From Deltaproteobacteria bacterium (GTDB lineage Bacteria; Myxococcota_A; Polyangia; HGW-17; JAJRWW01): a DNA stretch of 37,095 nucleotides. The notes below the pieces were generated by a model, which was not told the DNA's origin, searched no databases, and saw only the letters and a list, made by a program, of their open reading frames with translations. Below, in pieces: positions 1-8,286 of this stretch. The position numbers and the translations under genes were made by a program. The stretch is from contig JAOZUO010000009.1 in assembly GCA_029938605.1 (NCBI GenBank), forward strand, positions 47,191 through 84,285, read 5' to 3'. Within the stretch, counting starts at the first letter, position 1. Every line of letters begins with the position of its first letter.

Positions 1-126
1 TCGGACTCGGCCTGGGCGTCGGACTCGGCCTGGGCGTCGGACTCGGCCTGGGCGTCGGACTCGGCCTGGGCGTTGGACTCGGCCTGGGCGTCAGACTCGG
101 CTGGGGCGTCGGACTCGGCCGGAGCG
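1..126. repeat. 18-bp tandem repeat encoding AQAESD
   Basis: Seven consecutive 18-bp units (tcggactcggcctgggcg and close variants) fill the left edge and continue outside the window. The first four are identical, and the copies at 73-126 carry one to a few substitutions. They stay in frame with the minus-strand gene and encode an acidic Ala/Gln/Glu/Ser/Asp hexapeptide. Identical copies on the outer side and diverged copies on the inner side suggest recent expansion by slippage or unequal recombination. Confidence 0.9.
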
Positions 127-695
127 CTGGACTCAGGCGGGGAGGCAGAACCGCTCATCTCGTCGGGGAACGCCTCGGGCGCCGTTCCGTCTTGATCCAC
201 TGGGAGGATCGGCGGCTCGGGCTTGCCCAACCGCTTGACCAGCCCGGCGTAGCGCAGCGGCATCTTGACGCCGTAGATCTGTTCTAAGCTTTCGTACAGC
301 CGGAACTCGGGCACTACCCCGGGGATAATGGTCACCCCCAGCATGAAGCCGATTTCATCGAGGCGACCACGGTCCGGAGGATCGGTAACCAGCACATGCA
401 GAGAATCCGGCGTGGCGTTGACCGGTACGATCAGGTACTTCTCCGCAAGTTTTTGTGGGAAAATCTTCGTCTGGTCCTGGGCACGGGCGAAATCCAACAC
501 TGTGAGATCGGCCGGTGGAATGCCTGAGGTGGCGTAGAGATAGCGCAGGAGCGTGAGCTCATCGAGGACATTCATTTCCAGCAGGATGGTGTCCAGACTA
601 CCGCCGAAGATGACCTGACGTTGAAAGGCCTCCTCCATCCGTTTGACTGTCACGATACCGTACTGTACTAGGAGCGAACTCAGCTTACTTGACAT
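1..695 (-). CDS. GspE N-terminal (MshEN-like) domain protein with hexapeptide-repeat tail, partial
   Basis: The gene reads leftwards from an ATG at 695 and runs off the window edge, so 231 codons are visible and the C-terminus is missing. Residues about 1-150 (starting MSSKLSSLLVQYGIVTVKRM) have the pattern of the N-terminal domain of type II secretion/type IV pilus ATPases: a short helical 'L..YG.V....ME.A...Q...GG.L...L' segment, then an 'L...LA..Y.IP..D' segment and a 'KY.IVPV......LHVLVTDPPD' block. In deltaproteobacteria this domain also occurs in stand-alone proteins without the ATPase, and no ATPase motif is seen here. After a Pro/Glu-rich linker, from about residue 190, it becomes a run of the hexapeptide AQAESD encoded by an 18-bp tandem repeat. 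It lies 51 bp downstream of the RDD gene on the same strand, so the two may be cotranscribed. Family call is by motif reading; the role is unknown. Confidence 0.7.
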   Translation of the reverse strand, partial: MSSKLSSLLVQYGIVTVKRMEEAFQRQVIFGGSLDTILLEMNVLDELTLLRYLYATSGIPPADLTVLDFARAQDQTKIFPQKLAEKYLIVPVNATPDSLHVLVTDPPDRGRLDEIGFMLGVTIIPGVVPEFRLYESLEQIYGVKMPLRYAGLVKRLGKPEPPILPVDQDGTAPEAFPDEMSGSASPPESSAPAESDAPAESDAQAESNAQAESDAQAESDAQAESDAQAES

Positions 696-746
696 GGCAT
701 ACCGCCCCGTTGAGGGTTACCAAAGCAGTAGTAATATGTCAAACAA

Positions 747-1283
747 TTACCGTGTTTTCCTCTGTATGACGAGTGTGTCGGCGATCTTGTCATGTAGACC
801 TTGTCGGCGGCCATCAAAAGCGATCCAGATGAATCCCAGTCCGAAGTAGGCCGCACAGAGGCTAGCCCCCAGAATTCTTGTTACGCAGGCGCCCGCTCCG
901 GGGCTTTCTCCGCTGCTGTTAACCACCACCAAACCCATGGCATGCATGCCTACGGTCGTAGACCAGAGCAGGTGGGATATCAGAAAGTAGACGCTGGCCA
1001 CCGCAGCCCCGAAGATCAGGCCACCGACTACCAAGGGGTCGCCCCGAAGGTGGAGCTGCACCAGGTAGTCGTACAGGGGAAGCGCCGCCGAGGGCAAGGC
1101 CACCTCGAACAGTTTGACCCAGACCCAGGTCAGCAATCCCAACAGTGGACCCAGCACCCCAACGTCGATGGAGAAGGCGGCTAGCCGACGCCAGGAGCGC
1201 GCCGGTATAGGCGTCGCTGTGATCGTCAGCTCACCGGGGAGCGCTTGGGCTGAAACCGAGGGCATAGGTGCATCACATCGCAA
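747..1283 (-). CDS. RDD family integral membrane protein
   Basis: A 178-residue protein matching the RDD family: an early 'RRLAAFSIDVG' segment (conserved Arg and Asp at the head of the first membrane helix), hydrophobic segments at about residues 35-60, 85-110 and 135-160, the 'GMHAMGLVVV' turn, and the typical C-terminal 'FDGRRQGLHDKIADTLVI'. The family is widespread and mostly uncharacterised; transport roles have been proposed for some members. The start is a TTG at 1283 because GGAGG lies five bases upstream of it. An ATG six codons later (1265) has no comparable site. The gene is divergent from the GT-C-like gene and precedes the GspE-N-domain gene on the same strand. Confidence 0.8.
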   Translation of the reverse strand: MRCDAPMPSVSAQALPGELTITATPIPARSWRRLAAFSIDVGVLGPLLGLLTWVWVKLFEVALPSAALPLYDYLVQLHLRGDPLVVGGLIFGAAVASVYFLISHLLWSTTVGMHAMGLVVVNSSGESPGAGACVTRILGASLCAAYFGLGFIWIAFDGRRQGLHDKIADTLVIQRKTR

Positions 1284-1327
1284 GGGCCCCTCCTGGAGTC
1301 AAGAAAAATCACTGGGAGTCCACGGCA

Positions 1328-1356
1328 TTGACGGGGTCGGCGTGCCTGGCTATCCT
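1328..1356 (+). promoter_or_regulatory. Sigma-70-like promoter of the GT-C gene, probably leaderless
   Basis: TTGACG at 1328-1333 and TATCCT at 1351-1356 are separated by exactly 17 bp (9 of 12 consensus bases). A start point six or seven bases past the -10 falls on the ATG at 1363, which has no Shine-Dalgarno sequence. This fits a leaderless mRNA. Inference from sequence only. Confidence 0.45.
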
Positions 1357-1362
1357 CCGCCC

Positions 1363-3150
1363 ATGACCGAGACCCAGGGGCCGTCAGAGCTATCCCGCCG
1401 CGTTCTTGTCATCGACCTCCTGGGTGCGGCGGTGCTCTCGGCGGCGTTCTTCATCTACTATCAGTTCGCTTCCACGCATCTTTGCGGTACGGACCCCTAT
1501 TACCACATCAAGTTCGCCCAACTTACCCGCGTTCATGGTCCGATTCTCGATTTTCCATGGGCGCAGTGGTCTTCCTGGAGAGACGCCTTCTTCGACAAGG
1601 AGGTGCTTTACCACCTCTACCTTTCACTGTTCACCGGGGGCGACCTGATGGTGGGCGCCAAGGTGGCCAACGTGATCCTGGGCACGTCCATCTTCACGGT
1701 CTTCATGCTGGTGATGCGGCTCAACCGAGTGAACTGGGCCTGGCTTTGGTGGATCCTGCTCATCTCCTCGGGCGGATACTTCCTCTTCCGCATGAATGTC
1801 ACCCGGCCTCAGGTCTTTTCCGTGCTCATTCTGCTGGTGGGACTACATTTCCTGATCAATGAGCGGTACTGGATCGTTGGGCTGATCTCTCTTGTGTACT
1901 CTCTGTCGTACACCGGGCACTACCAGTACGTGGGCTTGGCGCTGGGCTATGTGGGCGTGATCTATCTGATGGAGCGCCGCCTCCCCTGGAAGATCTTCGT
2001 GTGGGCTCTTTGCGGCATGCTCCTGGGCTGGGTGGTGCACCCGAACTTCCCGAACAACGTGTCCGGGTTCTTTTTGCAGAACGTCCTGGTCATCATCAAC
2101 CAGTGGGCGCCCAAGGTGAACCTGAACATGGGGGGCGAGCTCAACCCCATGACGACCCGCAGCCTGCTCGGTGTCAACACCGCCACCCTGGTACCCCTGT
2201 GGTTGGCCTTCACCTATGGGCTCATTAAGCGCCCCCCGGTGAGCTCGAAGACAGCGTTTTTGTTTGCTGCCTCCACCCTGTACCTGATCCTGACCCTGTT
2301 CACGAAACGCTTTGCCGAGTACTGGATCCCGGTAACATTACTGTTTTGCGCATTCTTCTTTTCTCCCCTGCTAAAGGGGTGGGACCCGGTGAAGTCGATC
2401 TACCGCTTTTTCGCCGAGCGGACCCTCATCGGCTGCGTCGTGGCCGCGGTGCTTTTCCCCCTGACCCTGGTGTGGCTGGCCATTGTGGCCCTGCGGGGTG
2501 GACCCCAGCGGTCGGCTCGCTTCGCCGCGGTCGCCAGGGCCGGTGGGGTGCTGTTCCTGGTGGGGCTGGTGGTGGCCATGGGGGGAACCTTCGTGCGAAG
2601 CCACTACGACTCCTTCAAGCAGGTCAACCGATGCGGGGATACTACCTACGGGCCTTCAGCCAGGTTTGTGCGGGATCATATTCCGAAGGGCAAGCAGGTG
2701 CTGACCTGCGATTGGGACGACGCGCCCTACGTTTTTTTTTACAGCCACAAGCACTTCTACACGGTGTTTTTGGACCCCAACTTCATGTACGTTTGGCGAC
2801 CCGATGTCTGGCATCGGTGGGATAAGCTCACCCACGCCAAGGACCAAGATCCACTTCAGACCCTGCGGGGCTTCTTCAAGGCCGACTACGTTTACTGCAC
2901 CGGGGACTTTGGGGCTTTCCGGAACCAGCTGACCCGGGAGACCGAAGCAGAGCAGGTCTATCCACCCTCTGAGGTGCGGCAGCGCTACCAGGATTGTCTT
3001 CGTAGGGGAGACTGCCTCGTGTGCTCGACAAACAAAGACTGCCCCACCGGGGCCATATGTAAGCATCCCGGGGCGGCCAACAAGCCCAATCGAAGCCAAT
3101 CCAAGCGATGTGAGCCCGATCCCCACGTCTACATTTTCCGGGTGAGGTAA
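1363..3150 (+). CDS. Multispanning GT-C-fold-like glycosyltransferase with cysteine-rich C-terminus
   Basis: A 595-residue protein with a first membrane helix (about residues 12-33), then an extracytoplasmic loop with 'CGTDPYYHIKFAQL', then about ten hydrophobic helices to about residue 420, and a soluble C-terminal domain. An acidic/aromatic motif in the first loop followed by many helices is the layout of GT-C glycosyltransferases (STT3, PMT and ArnT types), which use polyprenyl-phosphate sugars. The exact family and substrate cannot be named. The last 60 residues contain a cysteine module (C-STNKDC-PTGAIC) like those in the Pal protein at 16359-17117. The ATG at 1363 is chosen because it begins the hydrophobic N-terminus and sits at the predicted transcription start. 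The reading frame stays open upstream to 1114, but that stretch overlaps the divergent RDD gene and is low-quality coding. The stop codon overlaps the truD start by one base. Confidence 0.65.
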   Translation: MTETQGPSELSRRVLVIDLLGAAVLSAAFFIYYQFASTHLCGTDPYYHIKFAQLTRVHGPILDFPWAQWSSWRDAFFDKEVLYHLYLSLFTGGDLMVGAKVANVILGTSIFTVFMLVMRLNRVNWAWLWWILLISSGGYFLFRMNVTRPQVFSVLILLVGLHFLINERYWIVGLISLVYSLSYTGHYQYVGLALGYVGVIYLMERRLPWKIFVWALCGMLLGWVVHPNFPNNVSGFFLQNVLVIINQWAPKVNLNMGGELNPMTTRSLLGVNTATLVPLWLAFTYGLIKRPPVSSKTAFLFAASTLYLILTLFTKRFAEYWIPVTLLFCAFFFSPLLKGWDPVKSIYRFFAERTLIGCVVAAVLFPLTLVWLAIVALRGGPQRSARFAAVARAGGVLFLVGLVVAMGGTFVRSHYDSFKQVNRCGDTTYGPSARFVRDHIPKGKQVLTCDWDDAPYVFFYSHKHFYTVFLDPNFMYVWRPDVWHRWDKLTHAKDQDPLQTLRGFFKADYVYCTGDFGAFRNQLTRETEAEQVYPPSEVRQRYQDCLRRGDCLVCSTNKDCPTGAICKHPGAANKPNRSQSKRCEPDPHVYIFRVR

Positions 3151-4232
3151 TGGAGAAACGATTGGACCCGATCCTGGCGACTCCGACCCTCCCGGGGACG
3201 GGGGGACACATGGGATCCGAACCCGAGGACTTCCTGGTCACCGAGCTGGCGCGTTACCCCGCCACCGGCGAAGGGGATCACTGCTTTGTGCGGATCCGCA
3301 AGCGTGACATCACCTCCTGGGAGGCGGCGGGCCGCCTGGCCCGGGCCTTGGATCGGCGCCCTGGAGATGTAGGTCTGGCGGGGATCAAGGATCGGCGGGC
3401 GGTAGCAGAGCAATGGCTCTCAGTGCCGGATGTGGATCCCTTGGCCGCCCTCGCCTTGGAGATACCCGAGGTGGAGATCCTGGAGGCGGTTCGCCACGGA
3501 CACAAGCTCCGCACGGGACACCTGGCGGGCAACCGCTTCGTGGTGCGCCTGTACGATGTGGACGAGGGGGCAGCGGCGCGGGCCGAGGCGATCCTGAACC
3601 ACCTGGCCCGGGAGGGTGGGTTTCACGTTTTTGGACCCCAGAGGTTCGGCTCGAGGGGAGACAACGCCCAGCGGGGGCGTGGCCTGCTCACCGGGGACGT
3701 GCGGATCCGGGACCGGCGACAGCGGAGATTGGTGCTCAGCGCCCTGCAGTCAGAGCTGTTCAACGCCTACCTGGAGGCCCGGGTCGGAGCCCAGGGAGGG
3801 GCGTCTGGGGATGGACTTCCACCTGCGCCCCTGGCCGATCCCTGGGCGGGAGAGCTCGTCCAGAAGACCGACAGCGGAGGACTCTTCGCCGTGGAGGATG
3901 CGCAGGAAGTGGGCGATCGCATGGCGCGCCGGGAGGTGGTGATCACCGGTCCGATCTTCGGGCCGAAGATGCGCCGTCCCGAGGTGGGGACCGCGTCCAG
4001 GGTCTTGGAGGATCGAGTCCTGGCTGACGCCGGTCTGGAGCTGGCGGTTTTTGACCCTTGGAAGCGAATCGCACCGGGGAGCCGCCGACCGCTGCTCATC
4101 TGGCCCTCCGATCCCGGGGTGCGGGAGATAGACAGCGGGCTGGAGATCCGATTCGCGCTGCCCCCGGGGGCCTATGCGACGGTGATCCTCCGGGAGATTA
4201 CCAAGACTCCATTTGAGGCGATGAGACCATAG
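3150..4232 (+). CDS. truD: tRNA pseudouridine(13) synthase TruD
   Basis: A 360-residue TruD-family enzyme, which isomerises U13 of tRNA to pseudouridine in the cytoplasm. Diagnostic segments are 'GLAGIKDRRAVAEQWLSV', with the catalytic Asp at about residue 81 in the family's 'KDR.AVT.QW' motif, 'GNRFVVRL', 'FGPQRFGSRGDN' (family 'NYFG.QRFG..G.N', here with His-Val for Asn-Tyr), 'GPIFGPKMRRPE' in the inserted TRUD domain, and the C-terminal 'PPGAYATVILREI'. Length is normal. The ATG overlaps the upstream stop codon (TAATG), so translation is probably coupled to the GT-C-like gene. That coupling of a tRNA-modifying enzyme to an envelope gene is likely incidental operon packing. Confidence 0.93.
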   Translation: MEKRLDPILATPTLPGTGGHMGSEPEDFLVTELARYPATGEGDHCFVRIRKRDITSWEAAGRLARALDRRPGDVGLAGIKDRRAVAEQWLSVPDVDPLAALALEIPEVEILEAVRHGHKLRTGHLAGNRFVVRLYDVDEGAAARAEAILNHLAREGGFHVFGPQRFGSRGDNAQRGRGLLTGDVRIRDRRQRRLVLSALQSELFNAYLEARVGAQGGASGDGLPPAPLADPWAGELVQKTDSGGLFAVEDAQEVGDRMARREVVITGPIFGPKMRRPEVGTASRVLEDRVLADAGLELAVFDPWKRIAPGSRRPLLIWPSDPGVREIDSGLEIRFALPPGAYATVILREITKTPFEAMRP

Positions 4233-4314
4233 GTCCCTTGCCCCGGGCCCGTAGATGGCCTAAGAAATAGGTCATGGTCTGGATTTTCTCGTATCCCGGT
4301 TGGGTGAGGGCGCA

Positions 4315-5127
4315 ATGAGTCACGGCGCCTACCGTCCGTCGTCTTCCAACCGAGGTCTGATGATCGTGCTGCTGTGCATCGTGGGCTCGGTGGGTCTGCA
4401 TAGCGTGGCGTACGCCGTGCTCAAGCGCATTCGTAAGCCCCAGGTGTCAGAGCGGCCCACCGATGAGATCATCAAAGAGCGGAAGAAGAAGGTCCAGCGC
4501 AAGAAGCGACGCAAGGTGCGGTTGCTCAAACCCCGGATCCCGCCCATGCGCGTGGCGGTGATGGCACCGCCCATGCGACAGCGTCGGTTGCGCGCGGTGC
4601 GGCCTCCCATGACGCCTCCCATGACGCCTCCCATGACGCCTCCCATGCAGGCGCCGTTGGACTTGACGAATAACCCCATGGGCGCCGGGGTGAACCCCGA
4701 GCTGACCGCCGCCAACGGTGAAGGAACAGTGCAGATCGGCTCGACGGGGTTCGGCGATCCCACGGTGGCGCCCATGCGGCCCCGACTGCGACCCATGCGG
4801 GTGGCGCCCATGCGTCCGCCTCCACCGCCCCGGCGTAGAGTCGTGGTGTACGTTACGCAAACGCCGGTACCTCTCACGGTACCCCAGGTGCCCTATCCCC
4901 GGGCTGCCAAGCGGGCCAGCATCGAGGGGACGGTGAAGCTGGAGGTGATTGTGGGCAAGGACGGCCGGGTTCTGCGGGTGCGGGTCCTGAAACGGCTGGG
5001 GTACGGTCTGGACGAAGCGGCCGTACGGGCCCTGAAGCGGGCGCGGTTCAAGCCGGCCATGGGATCAGATGGTAAGCCCATGGTGTACAAGCTCCGGTAC
5101 AGGTACACTTTCCGTTTGGAGCAGTGA
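4315..5127 (+). CDS. TonB-like energy-transducing protein
   Basis: A 270-residue protein with the TonB plan: a short cytoplasmic N-terminus, one membrane anchor (about residues 14-33), a long basic Pro/Met/Arg-rich periplasmic linker, and a C-terminal TonB domain (about residues 185-270, 'VPYPRAAKRASIEGTVKLEV...KDGRVLRVRVLK..GYGLDEAAVRALKRARFKPA'). The linker contains an MTPP repeat encoded by a 12-bp tandem repeat at 4603-4647. TonB proteins couple inner-membrane proton motive force, through ExbB/ExbD, to outer-membrane receptors. No ExbB, ExbD or receptor gene is in the window. The ATG at 4315 is preferred over a TTG at 4300 because GGTGAGGG lies just upstream. The next gene encodes an OmpA-like protein. 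Confidence 0.8.
   Translation: MSHGAYRPSSSNRGLMIVLLCIVGSVGLHSVAYAVLKRIRKPQVSERPTDEIIKERKKKVQRKKRRKVRLLKPRIPPMRVAVMAPPMRQRRLRAVRPPMTPPMTPPMTPPMQAPLDLTNNPMGAGVNPELTAANGEGTVQIGSTGFGDPTVAPMRPRLRPMRVAPMRPPPPPRRRVVVYVTQTPVPLTVPQVPYPRAAKRASIEGTVKLEVIVGKDGRVLRVRVLKRLGYGLDEAAVRALKRARFKPAMGSDGKPMVYKLRYRYTFRLEQ
4603..4647. repeat. 12-bp tandem repeat encoding MTPP in the TonB-like linker
   Basis: The unit cctcccatgacg occurs three times in a row, followed by a partial fourth copy (cctcccatg). It keeps frame and encodes Pro-Pro-Met-Thr. Such repeats probably vary the length of the periplasm-spanning linker; that role is inferred. Confidence 0.85.
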
Positions 5128-5263
5128 TCCAACCGTTACTCTGAATACGGATGGTATGAGGTTCAGGGGAACTATACGCGTGGTAATGCCCACGAAAGTT
5201 TCGGCATTGTTCGTGACGGCCGGTTGTGAAATAATGCCGGCACTGTACGCAATGAGGGATTTC

Positions 5264-7246
5264 ATGCCACGATTTCGTTGTTTTGTGCTCGCGTTTACAA
5301 TGCTTACGCTGGCGCTATCCGCTTCCGCGGTGGCCCAGGCGCCACCGCCCGACAAAATGAACATCCAGACCTTCGACGCCGCTGTGGGCAAGAATGTCTA
5401 CATCACCCAGCACGGAGCCCGGGTGCCGGATCACCTCGCCTTTGGGATGGGGGCACTGTTTAACTACCAGCGCAATCCATTCTCCATCTACAACGTGGAC
5501 AGCAATGGAGATCGCGGGGACATTCAAACGGCCGTGGTGAAGGATTTTCTCGCTGTGGAGCTGTACGGATACCTGGGCCTGTTCAAGCACATCGCCATTG
5601 GGGTCTCCATGCCCTTGGCCCTGTACATGACCGGGACCGAGACCGACGATCTGGGGAATCCCATCGGCGATGGATTGAGCGCCTTTGCCTGGGGAGACGT
5701 AGCGTTGCATGTCAAAGGGCACATCTACACCGTCCAGAAGGCCGGGCTCTCCTTCGGCGCACAACTCTCCATCACCGCACCCACGGGGCGATATTCTGAA
5801 CACTTCGTGGGAGACGAGCTTCCGACCTTCCGCCCGCGATTCATTGCGGAGTTGCGCCAGGGCCCGCTTTCGGCGGCGGTGAATCTGGGGGGAGTGTTTC
5901 GTATCACAGAGTCGACCTTCTACAACGACAACTTCCGCGTTGGACAACAATTCACCTACGGGGTGGCTGTGGCCCTTCGGCCATCGCGGAAGATCCCGCT
6001 CAAAATCTTTGTCGAATACTATGGACGCACGGACTTCTCGGGATTGGTGGACGGCAGCCCCATGGAGTTGGGCGGTGGATTGGGCTACGAGCTACCCAAG
6101 GGGATCCACCTGGTGTTGGGCGGTTCGGCGGGGTTGCTCGCCGGCATCGGCGCGCCGGACTTCCGTGGCTTTTTCGGCATTCGTTGGTCGCCGAGCTTCA
6201 AGGACACCGATGGCGACGGCGTGACTGACGCCAACGACAAGTGTCCCGATCAGAAGGAGGACCGAGACGGCTTCCAGGACGGGGATGGCTGTCCCGAGCC
6301 CGACAACGACAAGGACGGAATCGACGACGCCAACGACAAGTGTCCGAACAAGAAAGAGGACTTCGACAAGTACCAGGACGATGACGGCTGTCCCGAGGAC
6401 GACAACGACGGCGACGGCGTACTGGACAAGCAGGACAACTGCCCCATGCACAAGGGCGCGGCCAAGGATAAGGGCTGCCCGCCGTCGATGTTGGACGATG
6501 ACGGCGACGGCCTACCAAACGTGCGGGACAAGTGTCCGCAGAAGCCCGAGGACAAGGACGGCTTCGAAGATGGCGACGGTTGCCCGGACCTGGACAATGA
6601 CAAGGACGGCATCCCCGACGAGCATGACAAGTGCAAAAACCAGCCGGAGGACAAGGATGGCTACCAGGACAGCGACGGCTGTCCGGATCCGGACAACGAT
6701 GGCGACGGGGTGTGTGACAAAAACGCGGCCATCCAACAAAACCTGGCCAAGTACCGTGGTCAGTGCATCGGCGCTGACAGGTGTCCCAAGTCCGCGGAGA
6801 CCGTGAACGGTAAGCGGGACAATGACGGTTGCCCGGACCGTGGTCGTCCGTCGGTGTCTCTGTCCGCAGTGGCGGGTAAGGGCTACCAGGGGCGATTCCT
6901 CACCCGTCGGATTCGCGCGTGGTTCAAGGGGACGTCCACGACCTTGTCGCGCAAGGGTGAGAGCACATTGAAGCAGCTAGCGCACATGCTCCGCATGCAG
7001 GCCTACAAGCCCCTACGAAAGATCGTCATCATGGGCTTTGTGGAGCCGGGTCTCTCGGGCGGCAAAGCCGTGAGTCAGGCGTGGGCCGACACTGTACGTA
7101 GCTACCTCATGCGCCAGGGTGTTCCCGCCGCGCGGTTGAGCGCCATCGGCGCGGGTGGCTCGAGCCCGAAGTGCAAGAGTCGGTCTCGTCGCTGCCGGCG
7201 CCTGAATCGTCGCATAGAGTTTTTCATCACGGAAATCAGAAAATAA
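5264..7246 (+). CDS. OmpA-like outer-membrane protein with thrombospondin type-3 repeats
   Basis: A 660-residue exported protein. A signal peptide (MPRFRCFVLAFTMLTLALSA...AVAQA) is followed by a region of about 290 residues rich in alternating aromatic/hydrophobic segments, likely a beta-barrel. Residues about 315-525 contain six thrombospondin type-3 units of the form D-x-D-x-D-G-(V/I/L)-x-D-x-x-D-x-C-P, which bind calcium in known proteins. The C-terminal 120 residues resemble the OmpA C-terminal fold and end 'RRLNRRIEFFI'. The two residues that contact diaminopimelate in OmpA-family domains are not conserved: the usual G-x-T-D is GFVE, and the helix Arg is Trp. The ATG at 5264 has AGGGA just upstream and begins the signal peptide. 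An ATG four codons earlier (5252) is possible. The protein may be structural or an adhesin; no specific function is assigned. Confidence 0.8.
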   Translation: MPRFRCFVLAFTMLTLALSASAVAQAPPPDKMNIQTFDAAVGKNVYITQHGARVPDHLAFGMGALFNYQRNPFSIYNVDSNGDRGDIQTAVVKDFLAVELYGYLGLFKHIAIGVSMPLALYMTGTETDDLGNPIGDGLSAFAWGDVALHVKGHIYTVQKAGLSFGAQLSITAPTGRYSEHFVGDELPTFRPRFIAELRQGPLSAAVNLGGVFRITESTFYNDNFRVGQQFTYGVAVALRPSRKIPLKIFVEYYGRTDFSGLVDGSPMELGGGLGYELPKGIHLVLGGSAGLLAGIGAPDFRGFFGIRWSPSFKDTDGDGVTDANDKCPDQKEDRDGFQDGDGCPEPDNDKDGIDDANDKCPNKKEDFDKYQDDDGCPEDDNDGDGVLDKQDNCPMHKGAAKDKGCPPSMLDDDGDGLPNVRDKCPQKPEDKDGFEDGDGCPDLDNDKDGIPDEHDKCKNQPEDKDGYQDSDGCPDPDNDGDGVCDKNAAIQQNLAKYRGQCIGADRCPKSAETVNGKRDNDGCPDRGRPSVSLSAVAGKGYQGRFLTRRIRAWFKGTSTTLSRKGESTLKQLAHMLRMQAYKPLRKIVIMGFVEPGLSGGKAVSQAWADTVRSYLMRQGVPAARLSAIGAGGSSPKCKSRSRRCRRLNRRIEFFITEIRK

Positions 7247-7341
7247 CCGAATGCCAGGCTGACGATTCCTTGTCACAATACGCCGCATATCACATCAAGG
7301 TCGGATGTCACTCCTGTGCAAGGATAGGGTCTTGGCTTGTA

Positions 7342-7764
7342 ATGGTATTTGTTGTGATTGTGGCAGCGGTGGGATGCGGTGGCGAAACACTGGGTGCGCT
7401 TCAGGTGACGATCCGTTTGGAAACCCCGACCGGAATTTCCAAGGCCTGCGCCGATTTTGGTGCAGAACAGGTGGAGTTGAGGTTTTTCGCGAATTCTGGA
7501 GATGTAGTACCGCACGATGTGGCGACAACGGATTGCGAAGCGACGGCCGCCGGATGGACCATGATTGGCCTCGCGGTGACGGCGCGGTCCTATCATAAGG
7601 TGGTGCTACGTTTTGTAACATCCACCGGTGACACGGTCAGTGTATGCACCCCTCAGGGGCGGGTTGATGCGGTGTTGGAGCAGACGGATGTGGAGGTCGA
7701 GCCGGGAGTGATGGGAAAAATGGACTTCTTACTCGTGGGGGATTCCGGGCCATGTGCGGAGTAG
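7342..7764 (+). CDS. Small hypothetical lipoprotein
   Basis: A 140-residue protein beginning MVFVVIVAAVGCGGETLG, a short hydrophobic signal ending in a lipobox-like A-V-G-C. The rest has beta-rich segments ('LGALQVTIRLETPTG', 'VELRFFANSGD', 'SYHKVVLRFVTSTGDTV') and four further cysteines, resembling the small exported beta-sandwich proteins common in myxobacteria. I do not recognise the family. The ATG at 7342 is preceded by AAGGATAGGG about 12 bases away. The signal lacks an N-terminal basic residue, so an upstream unconventional start that would include 'CARIGSW' is possible. It lies 95 bp after the OmpA-like gene on the same strand and may be its partner. Confidence 0.6.
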   Translation: MVFVVIVAAVGCGGETLGALQVTIRLETPTGISKACADFGAEQVELRFFANSGDVVPHDVATTDCEATAAGWTMIGLAVTARSYHKVVLRFVTSTGDTVSVCTPQGRVDAVLEQTDVEVEPGVMGKMDFLLVGDSGPCAE

Positions 7765-7938
7765 AAGGAATCCCCATGGGAAGCGGTCCACGGGGTTTAA
7801 AGGGCATATTTACGCACCTCTTTGGGGCCCCGGTCCGCTGGTAGAAACCGCGGTAGATTGTGATGAAGTTTGTGAGGTTTCAATATATGAGAGATATGAT
7901 TATGTTGAATCGTCCAACTTTGTCTGGTAGGAGCCTTC

Positions 7939-8286
7939 GTGGACGCGCCTGAAATAGAAATTCAAGAGAAGCTCGGCGATTTGGTTGAGCGATGCAAGGA
8001 TGTGGCGAAGATGGTCGGCGAAGGTCGAGATGTGTTCGCTGAGTGCTCCTACTGTCATGGGCAGGTGCCCCTGTGGGAAGCGCTATTTACTCAACAAGTC
8101 TCAGGGTTTCTAGCTCATTTGTCTTGTCCCGATGACACCCTGTCCGAGGTAGCTGGGGAGGCTGCACCGGTGGCGGAGTACGACTACGAGGGGTTGATGT
8201 CTGCCGTGGAGAAGCGAATGGAGCGTCCGGCTATTGTGGCCGACGCCGGTAGCATCGAAATTCCCGGCATAGAATCTGATCACTGA
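7939..8286 (+). CDS. Small hypothetical protein with CxxC zinc-ribbon-like motif
   Basis: A 115-residue, acidic, soluble protein starting at GTG with a good AGGAG seven bases upstream. Its only notable motif is 'ECSYCHGQVPLWEALF...FLAHLSCPDD': a CxxC followed by a third Cys and two His, which could bind a metal. The N-terminal half looks helical (MDAPEIEIQEKLGDLVERCK). There is no signal peptide. I do not recognise the family. It is flanked by two intergenic regions of 174 bp and 314 bp, so it is probably a single-gene unit. Confidence 0.55.
   Translation: MDAPEIEIQEKLGDLVERCKDVAKMVGEGRDVFAECSYCHGQVPLWEALFTQQVSGFLAHLSCPDDTLSEVAGEAAPVAEYDYEGLMSAVEKRMERPAIVADAGSIEIPGIESDH

Noticed and set aside
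1..126. CRISPR-like array from regular 18-bp repeats
   Set aside because: There are no spacers. The units are directly abutting and encode an in-frame hexapeptide.
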